Part shown: positions 20,213 to 31,109 of the stretch, in pieces | How positions within the stretch are numbered: position 1 is the first letter of the stretch | Layout of the letters: every line of letters starts with the position of its first letter | Assembly (NCBI GenBank): GCA_943913655.1 | Contig: CALTZA010000002.1 | Location: forward strand, 62,001 to 126,000 | Origin: an uncultured Francisella sp. | GTDB taxonomy: Bacteria > Pseudomonadota > Gammaproteobacteria > Burkholderiales > Neisseriaceae | Reading direction: 5' to 3' | Length of the DNA: 64,000 nucleotides | Position numbers and translations under genes: made by a program | Notes under the pieces: generated by a model | What the model was told of the DNA's origin: nothing | The model's input: the letters and a program-made list of their open reading frames with translations, nothing else | Database searches by the model: none

Positions 20213-20712
20213 AATAAACTTAGTTCATTCTCTTTATTAATATTTTTTGCAGAAGATAATTTCAAAATACGCCGATAATTGGCCATCTCAACTACTGTGA
20301 CAGACACGGCTTTGCCTTTCTCTTGCGCACGCTCTTTTGCTTGTTGCTCATTTTCTACCGTCAATATGGCATTACCGATTGCTAGATCAAGTTCCAAGCT
20401 CACCTGCATCACAGCTCGGGCTGAAACATCTGATACGATTTCAAAATGATAGGTATCACCTCTCATAACAATACCCAAAGCAATTAGTGCATCAAATTGA
20501 GGCCCTGATTGCGCAAGCTGACGCAGGGCAAGAGGCACTTCTAGTGATCCTGGCACAGTGATAGCATAGATATTCTGCTTTTTAACACCCAATGACAATA
20601 ACTCTTGTATACAAGCGCTATATAGCTCATCTCCTAACTCTTCTTGAAATCGAGCGCGAGCAACACCAATTACCAAATTTTCTCCTTCTAAAGAAGGCAT
20701 ATATTTATGCAT
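20209..20712 (-). CDS. ribH: 6,7-dimethyl-8-ribityllumazine synthase
   Basis: This is the penultimate enzyme of riboflavin synthesis. Reading from the ATG at 20712 gives 167 residues, near the usual 155-165. Motifs: VARARFQEELGDEL near the N-terminus, VPGSLEVPLAL, ALGIVMRGDTYHFEIVSD with the catalytic histidine, and the later NAILTVENEQQAKERA. The start at 20712 has a GGAGATATCTC ribosome binding region. A longer open frame extends to 21009, but that extension has no homology, overlaps the dnaJ start and is basic/Phe-rich, so it is rejected. ribH is translated before nusB. Confidence 0.95.
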   Translation of the reverse strand: MHKYMPSLEGENLVIGVARARFQEELGDELYSACIQELLSLGVKKQNIYAITVPGSLEVPLALRQLAQSGPQFDALIALGIVMRGDTYHFEIVSDVSARAVMQVSLELDLAIGNAILTVENEQQAKERAQEKGKAVSVTVVEMANYRRILKLSSAKNINKENELSLL

Positions 20713-20856
20713 GAGATATCTCCATTTATTATATTCTGTTTCATTATACGAATTTTGTCTGTGGAATAAAATAAAAATATAAATTAACTGATCCCCCTTG
20801 AATTTAGATAAAAAATCCCTATCTATGTGAAGTTCTTTAATCAAGATAAAATTGGC

Positions 20857-21975
20857 ATGGGCAAAAAAAATTTTTACGATATTCTGGGTATAAACAAAAC
20901 CGCATCTAATGAAGAGATTACCAAAGCATTTCGTAAGCTTGCGATGAAGTATCATCCAGATCGAAATCCTGATAATAAGGAGGCTGAAGAAAAGTTTAAA
21001 GAAATCCAAAAAGCCTATGGCGTCTTATCTGATGAAAAAAAACGGCAACAATACGATCAATTTGGTGAAGCTGGTTTTGATCCTAACATGAGCGGCTTTA
21101 GTGCAGGTGGTCATTTTGATTTTGGTGATATATTTAGTCAGGTATTTGGTGGTGCTCGTGGCGCAACTCAAGGCGCTCACTCACAAGCCTATCAAGGAGC
21201 AGATCTTCACTACGATCTTCCGCCCATCTCTTTACAAGAGGCAGCCCAAGGCGTAAAAAAAACCATCCGTTTTCAAGCGGAAGAAGAATGTGATGTATGT
21301 CATGGTAGCGGAGCCAAACCAGGAAGTGATATTGTTACCTGCCGTACATGTCACGGCAGTGGCACCATTAGTGTCAAACAGGGATTTTTTCATCTTCAAC
21401 AAACTTGCCCCACTTGTCATGGGAGTGGTAAAGAAATCAAAGAACCCTGTAGTAAATGTCATGGCTCAGGTCGCATGCGCGTTACTAAAACCTTAGATGT
21501 TACTATTCCTGCTGGAATTGATGAGGGACAAGCAATTCGTCTGGCTAATCAAGGAGAAATGGGAGGTAATAGCGGACCAAATGGTGATCTGTATGTGCGT
21601 ATTCACATCAAGCCAGATCCTATCTTACGACGTGATGGTGTGCATCTGCATTGCGAAGTACCTGTAGATATTGTCACTGCTACCCTAGGAGGAAGTGTGA
21701 GCGTGCCAACTCTTGATAGCCAAGTAAAGCTAACTATTCCCAAAGGAAGTCAAAATGGACAGACTTTGCGCCTGCATGGCAAAGGCATTAAAGCCATCCG
21801 GGGTAGAGAAGTTGGAGATTTATATTGCCACCTGTTTGTGGAAACCCCAGTAAAGCTGACTTCCAAGCAAGAAGAACTACTGCGGGAATTTGAAAGCATT
21901 TCCAGAGGGCTTTCCTACTCACAGTCTCCAAAGCAAAGCACCTTTTTTGACAAAATCAAGCGCTTTTTTAATTAA
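20857..21975 (+). CDS. dnaJ: Chaperone DnaJ
   Basis: This is the Hsp40 co-chaperone of DnaK. The 372-residue protein has the J domain (1-70) with the HPD motif in [10 protein letters not shown], a Gly/Phe-rich linker (about 72-120), the zinc-finger domain with four CxxCxGxG-type repeats ([32 protein letters not shown]), and the C-terminal substrate-binding domain. The ATG at 20857 is chosen because [11 protein letters not shown] aligns with the family start; a GTG at 20827 would add ten residues without homology. The ribosome binding site is poor. dnaK and grpE are not in the window. Confidence 0.97.
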   Translation: MGKKNFYDILGINKTASNEEITKAFRKLAMKYHPDRNPDNKEAEEKFKEIQKAYGVLSDEKKRQQYDQFGEAGFDPNMSGFSAGGHFDFGDIFSQVFGGARGATQGAHSQAYQGADLHYDLPPISLQEAAQGVKKTIRFQAEEECDVCHGSGAKPGSDIVTCRTCHGSGTISVKQGFFHLQQTCPTCHGSGKEIKEPCSKCHGSGRMRVTKTLDVTIPAGIDEGQAIRLANQGEMGGNSGPNGDLYVRIHIKPDPILRRDGVHLHCEVPVDIVTATLGGSVSVPTLDSQVKLTIPKGSQNGQTLRLHGKGIKAIRGREVGDLYCHLFVETPVKLTSKQEELLREFESISRGLSYSQSPKQSTFFDKIKRFFN

Positions 21976-21997
21976 ATCTATTGATGATTAGTGGGAC

Positions 21998-22915
21998 TTA
22001 TGACCCAATATCAGCTAATGGTATAACACGTGCTCTTAAGATAATTTTTTGCTGTTCCGCCTTTTCTAAGGAATAGATCCAGTTGTCTTGATTTTGCTGA
22101 CACACAAAAAGAGTAGCTTTTCCTGGAACTAAAAATGGTTTGCCAAAATTCACTTCATAATAGCAGGCTTCTGCAAGTTCTTTCTCTGTACTGGATAAAA
22201 TACGTGCCATCATCCAACTACCATGTGCAATCATTTGCGGATAGCCAAATAATTTAGCAGTAAAACGAGATATATGAATGGGGTTTCTATCTCCAGAAAT
22301 ACGAGCATACTGACGAATGATGTTGACTGAAGCGTTCACCTCTTCCTTACGATAATCTTCTGTCTTTTCAAAGGTATCATCTTGAGAATTGCCTTTTGGC
22401 GTATCGCTTAGCGAGGTTTTTTGCTTATGCAACATGGTACTTACTTGCTCAAATACCAACTCACCACCACAATATACTTCACTAACCACATCAATCAACA
22501 TGCCCGCGCGGTGCTCACGCAAATGACGACAATGTACATAAATATCAACTATGGCATCAGTTTTTGTTTTTTTATGGCGAATAATTTCATTGCGAATATG
22601 CACAAGGCCTGCTGGTGGATAGGGAAAGTCTTTGTGAGTAAGTAGCTCAATCACTATAGGAAAAGCCACAGAGTATAAATAAGCCAAAGGTAAATATGGG
22701 CTGATTGGCAAACCTGTATTGTGTGTGTATTTTTTTACTTGTTGTGGATCTAAACGATAGGCTTTTAACACTAAACGTACATTTGGTAATGTCGGGATTT
22801 TGCCGCCACCATGCACAACAACCAGCGATTTTCTGATTAATAAGCCTGCAGCTTTTAAATAACCTTTCATTAAAGAAGGCAGATTCTTTAATTCAATATC
22901 TTGGTATGTGCTCAT
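21998..22915 (-). CDS. MaoC-like hot-dog-fold dehydratase protein
   Basis: Reading from the ATG at 22915, which has a strong AAGGAG 7 nt upstream, gives 305 residues. The C-terminal third carries the MaoC/hydratase 2 signature: RISGDRNPIHISRFTAKLFGYPQMIAHG, with the catalytic Asp/His pair region and the IAHG motif. The N-terminal half looks like a second, degenerate hot-dog domain. Such proteins are usually (R)-enoyl-CoA hydratases or related dehydratases. It lies convergent with dnaJ and near the FadI-type thiolase, which hints at acyl-CoA metabolism, but substrate is unknown. An upstream TTG-type extension to 22972 is not supported. Confidence 0.82.
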   Translation of the reverse strand: MSTYQDIELKNLPSLMKGYLKAAGLLIRKSLVVVHGGGKIPTLPNVRLVLKAYRLDPQQVKKYTHNTGLPISPYLPLAYLYSVAFPIVIELLTHKDFPYPPAGLVHIRNEIIRHKKTKTDAIVDIYVHCRHLREHRAGMLIDVVSEVYCGGELVFEQVSTMLHKQKTSLSDTPKGNSQDDTFEKTEDYRKEEVNASVNIIRQYARISGDRNPIHISRFTAKLFGYPQMIAHGSWMMARILSSTEKELAEACYYEVNFGKPFLVPGKATLFVCQQNQDNWIYSLEKAEQQKIILRARVIPLADIGS

Positions 22916-23157
22916 TTCCTTGCTCCTTGATTTGCTATGCTGAGTGCTAAATAAAGAAACGCTACTTAACAACCTAATGATAAAACCATTACAGCTTGTA
23001 ATGACAAGGTCTGTATCTCAGGAACACAGACGAACTCAACTCTACCTAAACAGCTTTTTCTTGTCAATGAACTTCTTTACTAACTTTATCAGTATAGCGT
23101 TTAGCGGATTACAAAAAGGTAAGGTATACTCAATTAAAATGCTTAGGAATAATTAAA

Positions 23158-24543
23158 ATGCTCAAACAAATCTTTGTATTAGGATTTACCTTTTTTGCCC
23201 TATTTTTTGGTGCGGGCAACCTGATCTTTCCCATCAAATTAGGCTGGGAAAGTGGCTTGCATTTTCCCAGCGCAGTTGCCGGTTTTTTAGTTACCGGTGT
23301 TGGTTTACCCATACTAGGTCTTGCTGCAGGAACGCTGACTTCAGGAGGTATTGTTCGTTTTCTCAATGAAAAATTAGGAAAATTTTTCTCCACAATATTT
23401 TTAACCATTATCTACTTATGTATTGGCCCTTTATTTGTAATCCCTAGAACTGCCAGTACTTCCTATACCATCGGTATCATGCCCTATCTTAATCATCATC
23501 ATGCTGTCTATCTTTTTATATTCAGTCTAATCTACTTTGCAATAGTGCTTGGCTTAAGTTTAAAACCAGGCCGTTTGGCAAACTCAATTGGCCAATTTTT
23601 AACCCCTATTTTGCTACTTACTCTAATTATACTCAGCGCATTTGCCTTCTACTATTTGGGGGATTATGTTGCTGATGTAAAAGGTGATTTTCTCTCTACC
23701 CCCTCGTTTACAAATGGTTTTACTGCTGGTTATATGACTATGGATGCCATGGGTCCTTTCGCTTTTTCTATGATCGCCTTTTCCAGTTTGACTGCCATGG
23801 GAGTGACACGCCCAAAAGAAATCATACGCATTACTATTTTTTCTTGCCTGGTTGCTGCAACATGTCTTGTACTTGTTTATATAAGTCTAACCTGGATTGG
23901 TAATCATTTTCCAGTTAGCGCACAGGATATAGCCAGGGCACAGGCTGAACAGATTCATGAGGGTGCTTATATTCTTGCTACTGCTGCCCATCAATTATTA
24001 GGCATCTTCGGGCCAGTTGTTGTTTCTCTAACCGTTGCACTTGCTTGTTTGACAACAGCAGCAGGCCTAACAGTAGCACTTTCTGATTATTTTTTTCGTC
24101 ATCTATGTGAAAAATTGCCATTTTTTCGCTATTCAAGTTACGTATTATTGATCAGCTTTTTGAGCTTATTGATCTCAAATCTTGGACTCAATAAAATTAT
24201 CAAGCTTTCTATTCCCGTACTCACTTTCCTTTATCCAGTATCCATTTTAATTATTTTTTTAATATTGCTCGATGAGCTATTTGGCCTACATTCCATATCT
24301 TGTCGTCTGACTGTAACTGTGACTACCTTCGTTAGTTTGGTTTGTGTTTTATTACCAAAACAAAGTACTCAATTCTTTAGTAATTACTATCATATGCTTG
24401 GCATTAATCTATCATCACTCACCTTTGTGTGGGTACTGCCAGCAGCCTTTACTTTACTTGCTTCTTGCTTATTATTTCATCGTTTGCGCATGCATCATCG
24501 TACAGATGTTGACAATAATATAGTAGATAATCATTCATGCTGA
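23158..24543 (+). CDS. brnQ: Branched-chain amino acid transporter BrnQ (LIVCS family)
   Basis: This is a sodium- or proton-coupled importer of Leu, Ile and Val. The 461-residue protein opens with the family signature FALFFGAGNLIFPIKLG (residues about 12-28) and has roughly 12 membrane segments. Other conserved segments are GPLFVIPRTASTSYTIG and GYMTMDAMGPFAFSMI. The length is typical (430-460). It overlaps the next gene by 7 nt. It lies close to leuDC, so import may complement a limited leucine pathway. Confidence 0.94.
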   Translation: MLKQIFVLGFTFFALFFGAGNLIFPIKLGWESGLHFPSAVAGFLVTGVGLPILGLAAGTLTSGGIVRFLNEKLGKFFSTIFLTIIYLCIGPLFVIPRTASTSYTIGIMPYLNHHHAVYLFIFSLIYFAIVLGLSLKPGRLANSIGQFLTPILLLTLIILSAFAFYYLGDYVADVKGDFLSTPSFTNGFTAGYMTMDAMGPFAFSMIAFSSLTAMGVTRPKEIIRITIFSCLVAATCLVLVYISLTWIGNHFPVSAQDIARAQAEQIHEGAYILATAAHQLLGIFGPVVVSLTVALACLTTAAGLTVALSDYFFRHLCEKLPFFRYSSYVLLISFLSLLISNLGLNKIIKLSIPVLTFLYPVSILIIFLILLDELFGLHSISCRLTVTVTTFVSLVCVLLPKQSTQFFSNYYHMLGINLSSLTFVWVLPAAFTLLASCLLFHRLRMHHRTDVDNNIVDNHSC

Positions 24544-26234
24544 CTTATCATCGTTTAGAACAAAAGCCACAACCTAAGTCTCCGGAGAAACCTTGGTTAC
24601 TTGTTTTGCTTGCCTTGGTGTGGTTGTGGACCGGTATTGTTGGTCGTGATTTATGGAGATCAGAAGAAATCCAGCTTTACGCCTATATAAAGGCCATCTT
24701 ACATAACGAACATTGGTTACTTCCAACTCTATACCATGTCCCCTATCTTAACTCTTCGCCCTTTTACTTATGGTGGGGAGCACTAAGTCAATGGTTTTTA
24801 AACGGATTATTAGGAATCTCACCTCGCTTTGCAGTACAACTTTTAACACTAATGGTGATGAGCATCAATTTTTTACTACTAGGTCTTGCAGGTAGAGGTT
24901 TTTTAGGTTTTCGCCAAGGACGTGTCACAGTATCTATTATTATTGGCTGCATTGGCATCGTGATCTTGGGTCACCAGATCAGCCCTCTACCATTTTTGCT
25001 ACTGTCACTTTCTATATACAGCTATGTGTTAAGTAGATATCATAAATGGCCTATTTTGGCAGCAGGTTTTACCCTGGGTGTTGCTTGGGCTTTAGCTTTT
25101 TATATTGCTAATTTCCCCATTGTGTTTTTTTTGGTGATTTTGTCATTGCTATTACTAGCTCATCAGCAGTGGTGTAATCGCCATTACATATTGGTGTTAC
25201 TTGTTGCTTTTGCTTTTTTCTTACCCCTGATTTCGTTATGGATTGGGGCAATGCGTATCTCTTATCCCTTGTACTTGCATCTATGGTTTGTGACTAATAG
25301 TGGATTTATATATTTTTTGCCTTCTTTACCTAAACTTGCCGCGCATGCTTTTTATTATGTCAAAAATCTAAGTTGGTATGCTTTCCCTGCCTGGATACTA
25401 GCTTTGATCGCCATTATTAAGGTGAAATCTTTACTTTATCGTGATAAAAATTATTTTCTATTTTGCTGTTGGATCGTATTTGGCTTTATATACATTGTTA
25501 TTCAACCAGATCAACAAAATAACGCCTTATTATTGATTATACCACCTTTGGCTTTTTTGGGCGCTTCACAGATTGATCGTTTAAAACACTCTGCAACCTC
25601 TTTTTTAAATTGGCTAGGAATCGCTATGTTCGGTAGCGCAGCTCTTTTTGTGTGGGCTAATTATATAGCCATTAATTCTTGTTTATCCAGCCATATTTTT
25701 GCGCGTGCATTATATTTTAACCCTATTTATCAACCTCACTTCTCCATCATTGCCATAACCATTGCATTGAGCTTTACACCGCTTTGGATGTACGCAGTAG
25801 TCAGAAAACACCTTCAAGGTCGACAAGCTGTGACTAATTGGGCCGCTGGTGTCACCTTTTTATGGCTGTTATTATGCAGCTTATTTTTGGACTGGATCAA
25901 CACAAACCGCGGATACCATGCCTTAGTCCAGGAACTGGAAAACTTGATGTCTCCTACTATCAGAACTGCTTTACATGATAAAAAGATATGCATGGACAGT
26001 AATGAATTAGAAGCACTTGCTGCTTGGAATGAATACAGCACACTGACAGTACACCCTGCCATCGAGCCTACTTCTGCCCTCTTTTGCCGTTATCATCTAA
26101 GTTTAAGCAGTAACAGTGATTTTTCTATACAACACCCACAGGCTTTGATTAACTATGCGCCTAGTCGTATCCGCCGCAAAAATAGGAACTTTATTTTATG
26201 GCAAACAAAAAATCAAGTTAATCATGCCGATTAA
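24537..26234 (+). CDS. ArnT-like GT-C glycosyltransferase (GT39/83 family)
   Basis: This 565-residue integral membrane protein has about 11-12 hydrophobic segments. The first periplasmic loop has [16 protein letters not shown], corresponding to the acidic motif of GT-C enzymes that use polyprenyl-phosphate sugar donors. The long loop after helix 1 and the soluble C-terminal tail are as in PMT/ArnT relatives. It may add a sugar to lipid A or another envelope acceptor. The gene overlaps brnQ at its start (7 nt) and leuD tail-to-tail at its end (17 nt). The substrate is not predictable. Confidence 0.8.
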   Translation: MLTYHRLEQKPQPKSPEKPWLLVLLALVWLWTGIVGRDLWRSEEIQLYAYIKAILHNEHWLLPTLYHVPYLNSSPFYLWWGALSQWFLNGLLGISPRFAVQLLTLMVMSINFLLLGLAGRGFLGFRQGRVTVSIIIGCIGIVILGHQISPLPFLLLSLSIYSYVLSRYHKWPILAAGFTLGVAWALAFYIANFPIVFFLVILSLLLLAHQQWCNRHYILVLLVAFAFFLPLISLWIGAMRISYPLYLHLWFVTNSGFIYFLPSLPKLAAHAFYYVKNLSWYAFPAWILALIAIIKVKSLLYRDKNYFLFCCWIVFGFIYIVIQPDQQNNALLLIIPPLAFLGASQIDRLKHSATSFLNWLGIAMFGSAALFVWANYIAINSCLSSHIFARALYFNPIYQPHFSIIAITIALSFTPLWMYAVVRKHLQGRQAVTNWAAGVTFLWLLLCSLFLDWINTNRGYHALVQELENLMSPTIRTALHDKKICMDSNELEALAAWNEYSTLTVHPAIEPTSALFCRYHLSLSSNSDFSIQHPQALINYAPSRIRRKNRNFILWQTKNQVNHAD

Positions 26235-26862
26235 GCCACCCAAAATGCTTTTTTCTTTGCTGTTCAAACAGGGTAATGGCATCTTTTTTTTGCAGACTAA
26301 GAGCAATATCATCTAAGCCGTGTAATAAACAGTATTTGTAATGCTGATTAATCGAAAAATGCTCATAACAACCAAGAGGCGTCATGACCGTTTGTTCGAC
26401 TAAGGAAATGGTTAATGTATACCCCTCTTCTTTCATTACTGCCTGAAAAAGTTGATTAACGCTTGACTCTGGCAAAATCACAGGCAATAAGCCATTTTTA
26501 TAACAGTTTTCCTGAAAAATATCAGCGAAACTAGGAGCGATTAATGCTCGAAATCCATATTGCAAAAGCGCCCATGGTGCATGTTCTCGACTGGAACCAC
26601 AACCAAAGTTATTTCTCGCCAATAAAATACCCGCTCCCTGATAACGCGCTTGATTTAATACAAAATCAGGATTGAGCTGGCGTGATGTTGGATCTTGTCC
26701 TAGCTCTCCTTTATCAAGATATCTCCACTCATCAAAACAGTGTGGTCCAAACCCAGTTTTTTTGATTGATCGCAAAAATTGTTTGGGCAAAATTGCATCT
26801 GTATCAATATTGGCCTGATCAAAGGGAGCTACCAAAGCAGTTAATTGTGTAAATTTCCTCAT
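26218..26862 (-). CDS. leuD: 3-isopropylmalate dehydratase small subunit
   Basis: LeuD completes the isopropylmalate isomerase of leucine synthesis. The 214-residue protein has the swivel-domain motifs [14 protein letters not shown] (about 19-32) and [15 protein letters not shown] (about 83-97), and the usual length is 200-215. It lies 3 nt after leuC. leuA and leuB are not nearby. Confidence 0.97.
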   Translation of the reverse strand: MRKFTQLTALVAPFDQANIDTDAILPKQFLRSIKKTGFGPHCFDEWRYLDKGELGQDPTSRQLNPDFVLNQARYQGAGILLARNNFGCGSSREHAPWALLQYGFRALIAPSFADIFQENCYKNGLLPVILPESSVNQLFQAVMKEEGYTLTISLVEQTVMTPLGCYEHFSINQHYKYCLLHGLDDIALSLQKKDAITLFEQQRKKHFGWLNRHD

Positions 26863-26865
26863 CTG

Positions 26866-28314
26866 TTATCTCTTCTCATTAAAAAGTAATAAGCGGTGAT
26901 CAGTAAAATAACCAGTAACCGCCGCTGCCGCTGCCATCTGCGGACTCATAAGATGAGTTCTGCCTAATGTGCCTTGCCGACCTTCAAAATTACGATTTGA
27001 AGTGGAAGCACAACGCTGTCTTGGATCTAACTTATCCTCATTCATAGCCAAGCACATCGAACAACCAGGCTCTCTCCATTCAAAACCAGCATCAAGTAAA
27101 ATCTCAGCCAGACCTTCTTTTTCTGCCTGAGCCTTCACTTGCCCAGAACCTGGAACCACTAATACTCTTTTAACATTAGCAGCCTTTTTTCTGCCGCGTG
27201 CAATCGCAGCAGCTGCGCGTAGATCTTCGATGCGACCATTTGTGCAAGAACCAATGAATACTACATCTACTGGAATCTCTCTTAGATCAATTCCACTGAT
27301 TAAGCCCATGTACTGTAGGGCTCGCTCATAATGATGACGTTTCCCTTCATTTGTAATCCAATCTACTTTAGGAATAGTTTGTCCAATTGTTATCACCATT
27401 TCTGGAGAGGTTCCCCAAGTGATTTGCGGTCCAATGTCTGCAGCATCAAAATAATATTCAACGTCAAAATGAGCATGTTCGTCTGAATGCAGTGTCTGCC
27501 AATAAGACACTGCTTGATGCCAATCTTCTTTTTGAGGAGCCATTGGTTTTTGTTTTAAATAATCAAGGGTAACTGCATCAACGGCAATTAGTCCAGAACG
27601 CGCACCCATCTCAATAGCCATATTGCATAAAGTCATGCGAGATTCCATTGTTAAAGCACGCACTGCTTCACCACTAAATTCTATCGTATAACCTGTACCA
27701 ACTGCACAGCCTAATTGTCCAATGATATAAAGTGCCATATCTTTAGCACTAATTCCATTAGCAAGTTGCCCTGTGATATTAATACGCATATTCTTTGCTT
27801 TTTTAGCCACCAAACATTGAGTGGCCAATACATGTTCGACTTCAGAGGTCCCGATACCATAAGCCAAAGCAGCAAAAGCTCCGTGTGTGGAAGTATGTGA
27901 GTCTCCACACACTACAGTCATGCCAGGTAAACTAGCACCTAGTTGCGGGCCCATTACATGTACAACACCTTGCCTTTCATCTGTGCGATAAGGAAAATAG
28001 TGGCTAATTTTAAAGGCTTTTACATTCTGATCCAATGCCTGCAGCTGTTGCGCTGCGAAAGGATCTTGTAATGATAAATGCCAATTTTTTGTAGGGATAT
28101 TATGATCAGTAGTAGCTATGATACTATCAGGACGCCAAATTGTGCGTCCTGCCAATCGCAGTCCCTCGAAAGCCTGGGCTGATGTGACTTCGTGTATATA
28201 GTGTCGATCAATGTATAGCAGTGTCGATCCATCCACTTGTTCTTGCACCACATGACTGCGCCATAATTTATCATAAAGAGTCTGGGCATTATTTTGTTTG
28301 TCTGTCTCATTCAT
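26866..28314 (-). CDS. leuC: 3-isopropylmalate dehydratase large subunit
   Basis: This aconitase-family subunit carries the [4Fe-4S] cluster. The 482-residue protein has the opening [42 protein letters not shown], and the cluster cysteines in [12 protein letters not shown] and in GCSMCLAMN. Length is typical (465-480). The upstream flank is the decayed region starting at 28.3 kb, which may explain why leuA/leuB are missing here. Confidence 0.97.
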   Translation of the reverse strand: MNETDKQNNAQTLYDKLWRSHVVQEQVDGSTLLYIDRHYIHEVTSAQAFEGLRLAGRTIWRPDSIIATTDHNIPTKNWHLSLQDPFAAQQLQALDQNVKAFKISHYFPYRTDERQGVVHVMGPQLGASLPGMTVVCGDSHTSTHGAFAALAYGIGTSEVEHVLATQCLVAKKAKNMRINITGQLANGISAKDMALYIIGQLGCAVGTGYTIEFSGEAVRALTMESRMTLCNMAIEMGARSGLIAVDAVTLDYLKQKPMAPQKEDWHQAVSYWQTLHSDEHAHFDVEYYFDAADIGPQITWGTSPEMVITIGQTIPKVDWITNEGKRHHYERALQYMGLISGIDLREIPVDVVFIGSCTNGRIEDLRAAAAIARGRKKAANVKRVLVVPGSGQVKAQAEKEGLAEILLDAGFEWREPGCSMCLAMNEDKLDPRQRCASTSNRNFEGRQGTLGRTHLMSPQMAAAAAVTGYFTDHRLLLFNEKR

Positions 28315-28696
28315 ATCGGATAATCCCCAATGTTTCTTGCATTAAAACACTTATTTGATCTTATGTTAATACTAGATACACTAGATCTATCAAAAGGGCA
28401 GTAAAATTCCGTTATTTAAGGGGAAATATAAGGCGTAGTTAATAGAGTGTTTTTAAACTTTGAGTATTGCTTTAGCACTTCTATAGGGGAATACCGCCGT
28501 AGCCACCTGTAAGATATGAGGGGTTCTGGAAATTTTTCTTTTTGCCTATTAATTTGCTTTTAATTGCACTTGGGTATTTCTTCTGTAACATTTGACTAGA
28601 TATCCTTAAAACTAAGATATAGCCACCTTAGCTGAAATGTTTTGCATGTCTAACCTTATCTTGATCATTCATATACCCATATAATAAAACACAGAA
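28315..28696. other. Leader and spacer upstream of leuC, no gene
   Basis: This AT-rich 382-bp stretch should contain the leuC promoter on the minus strand. I see no ORF, RNA gene or terminator in it. TAGCCACCT occurs twice (28500 and 28619), which may be chance. Confidence 0.4.
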
Positions 28697-28846
28697 ATGG
28701 AAATCGAAAAAGTATTTATGTTTAAGTTAAAACCTAATAGAGAACATCTTTATAAATTCAAGCAATTTAGTAGATGCTCTAGATTTGTATTATATGTTTG
28801 CTATATAAATAGCAACAAATTATTTGCTAATGAACTACTAACGTAA
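28697..28846 (+). pseudogene. TnpB-like (IS200/IS605 OrfB) transposase remnant
   Basis: A 49-codon frame starting MEIEKVFMFKLKPN, then FKQFSRCSRFV, matches the N-terminal consensus of IS605-family TnpB (K-x-F-K-x-R-L-x-P-N-x-E-Q ... F-x-G-x-x-R-F-V-x-N). A TAA at 28844-28846 cuts it off, and no RuvC-like domain or zinc finger is readable downstream. It is the only mobile-element trace that I can support in the window. The similarity is short, so moderate confidence only. Confidence 0.5.
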
Positions 28847-29559
28847 AGTAGCTATATCTAAGTATGGTGAATCCTCTTAAGGAAACATCTCAGAAGAAAT
28901 ACTCGAGCAAAATTAAAGTGAAGAAGGTGAACCACCCTATCTAAGCTAAAAAACTATAGAGTAGCGTTTTACAAAACTCCAGATTTGTTTTTTTTATTGA
29001 AGAACCGTAGTATCTATATATTAAGAAATTAATTTAATTAATTAAACTATAATATATAAAATTTGCTATTTATATTAGTAATGAAAGGAAAAATGTAACT
29101 ATGAAAAAATTTTCTATAAAATATTTTTACGCTGATACAAATATTCCTTTTTTTCAAAACCTAAATTTTTAAATTGAAACTTCTATTCATAATTATAAAG
29201 ATGATTTTTGCATCCTTTTAATTTGCGATATTCATAATGATTTATCAAACGTTTAAATTAATCTTATATAAGTACAATCTATTCTTCTTGTAACACACGC
29301 CGAGTACACTACAACACAAAATATAGCTGCGCCAATTTCTTTTTCCATTAAGCGAATTTGCTAGGGTATGCCTGGTTTTGAGAAGTATCAAAGATAAGCT
29401 ATCACCTGAGAAATATTAAGATTTTGATTGCATATTTCTGATAAGTAGTGAAGCTTTTAAGGTCATGATTGTGGATATCTAAGCTGTTTTTGCTGTTGTT
29501 TTTTGATTTTATTATAATCAATCGATCATTACTCGTAATCCACATCTTTGAATTCATAC
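28847..29559. other. AT-rich decayed sequence with no identifiable gene
   Basis: This roughly 700-bp stretch is very AT-rich and full of stops in all frames. One frame starting at ATG 29101 can be read for about 90 codons with several in-frame stops (after residue 23 and later), which may be another eroded gene, but I could not match it to any family. Nothing else was identified. Confidence 0.4.
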
Positions 29560-31090
29560 ACAAGCAAAAGATCTTCGCTTGATCACACAAACAAGTGCTC
29601 GCTTTCAATTCCTTATTACCTATGAAAAAAATCAGCGATATAACTTGGCAAAAATTACACGCGCAGATCGCTACCCTAATAAACGGTGAATCACACATCC
29701 CCTATGGGGAGGAGCACGATTCTTAATATTATCATTTTCTACAAGATAAAACCTATGGCATACAGGATTTCAAAAATGGCTATCCAAAATGGGCAATACT
29801 ATTTGACACCCGACAATTTAATGCCTTATTACATGATGATGTGTATTTAACTGCTTATCAACATTACACACTCGCTTCTCACAGCATGCTTTTATAATTA
29901 AGCCCTGGTGGCTAAGATCATCATTATATTGTATGGGATAGCATAGAAAAACAAATCGTCAATGATGGTTCCCATTTTCCGCTTTCTCGTAGTACCATGC
30001 AATGGTGTGATGTCGACAGCGTATAGATCAGCCCTGCTTGGGAACGATCTATGCTAAGTCAAGCAGGACCCAATCAAGTGTGGCTGATTAAAAGAGGCCA
30101 ATCCCTTGCCCAAGCAAAATGTGTTTTTCAAGCAGATCTAAGTAATGTACGGCAATAGATATCTTAGATTGTGTGTACCAGAATTTTCATCCAAGACGAT
30201 TTAAGGCTGATCTCTTTATCTATCCCCAGAGGAGCTAAGCCATGCGGTTATATACGACCATCTGCAGTGTTGCTGCTTTTAGGCATCGACAAAATGCTTT
30301 ACACTGGAAGGAAGTTTTAACTTTAATTTATACCCCTAAAAGAATAAAGTGTACAAGCAATGGAAACCAGTCGCAATTGTATCTTGCACAATAGTTCCTT
30401 ATTTTCGGTGCGGTACTAATGAACAGGCACCAACCGTCGTTTATTGCTATGGTGCTTTTGCTGAAAAACCAATTAACACATAATTTACCGATCATAGGCC
30501 AAATTATGGTTCGAGAAAGGCCTTTCTTTTATGATTGCGAACATCAGAGGAGGTGCAGAGTTTGGTCCTCAATGGCATCAAGCTGCTTTACGAGGAAAAA
30601 ATATAAAAGCGTGGAAGGAATCTCGCGGCAGTGGTGCAACAATTATGGCAACAAGGGTTAAATAGTTCTCAGAACATTGCCTTACAGGGAATCAGTCATG
30701 GCAGATTCATGGTGTTCAATGCCATGCTACACCTTCCTTTAAAAGCAGCACCTGTGAATCTCCTTTAATTGATATGATCTGTACCAGCAAAGCCGAAATG
30801 CTACTTTATGGCAAGATAAATATGGTGATCGCAACAGTCCACTCATTCAAGAAAGTTTACGTCGTTTAAATGTCAGCAAACAAATTAAGAAGAAAGGATA
30901 TTATCTACAATTTCTGATTACGCTAACTTTGAAAAGACCATCGCGTTGATCCTTTGCATGGTTTGCAAATGTATCGTGCCTTGCAACAGACAGAGCGATC
31001 TAGCCGTCTGATTGCTTATTACCACAGATGGTCATGAAAAAAATTCTTCACAAACAGATTATATTGATGTTTTAACGGATCAATGTTTTT
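29560..31090 (+). pseudogene. Prolyl oligopeptidase-like serine peptidase (S9A), degraded
   Basis: Stretches of a S9A prolyl-oligopeptidase-family protein can be read in changing frames. The propeller part includes HIPYGEEHDS and HFLQDKTYGI, then LSPGG, HFPLSRSTMQWCDVDSV and SQAGPNQVWLIKRGQ. The catalytic part includes VVYCYGAFAEKP, IRGGAEFGPQWHQAAL (30543 onward) and the nucleophile elbow GISHG near 30690. At least eight stops or frameshifts interrupt it, so it cannot make an active enzyme. An 80-codon open frame at 30419-30661 is one of its misread pieces. Boundaries are approximate. Confidence 0.8.
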
Positions 31091-31109
31091 TTATATAATT
31101 CTTTATTAA

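Noticed and set aside
20713..21009. N-terminal extension of ribH of about 99 residues
   Set aside because: It has no homology, overlaps the start of dnaJ, and an ATG with GGAG at 20712 fits the normal length of RibH.
22944..23156. Short plus-strand ORF between the MaoC-like gene and brnQ
   Set aside because: No ribosome binding site or motif; it lies in the promoter region of brnQ and overlaps the wrong-strand leader.
28490..28560. Minus-strand peptide with a GGYGG run resembling S9A
   Set aside because: Very short, on the wrong strand relative to the S9A pseudogene, and likely chance.
29402..29698. 98-codon minus-strand ORF
   Set aside because: Antisense to the start of the S9A pseudogene; AT-rich and Cys/Ile/Lys biased, with no known motif.
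30419..30661. 80-codon ORF
   Set aside because: It is a misread frame inside the S9A peptidase pseudogene; the true remnants are in neighbouring frames.
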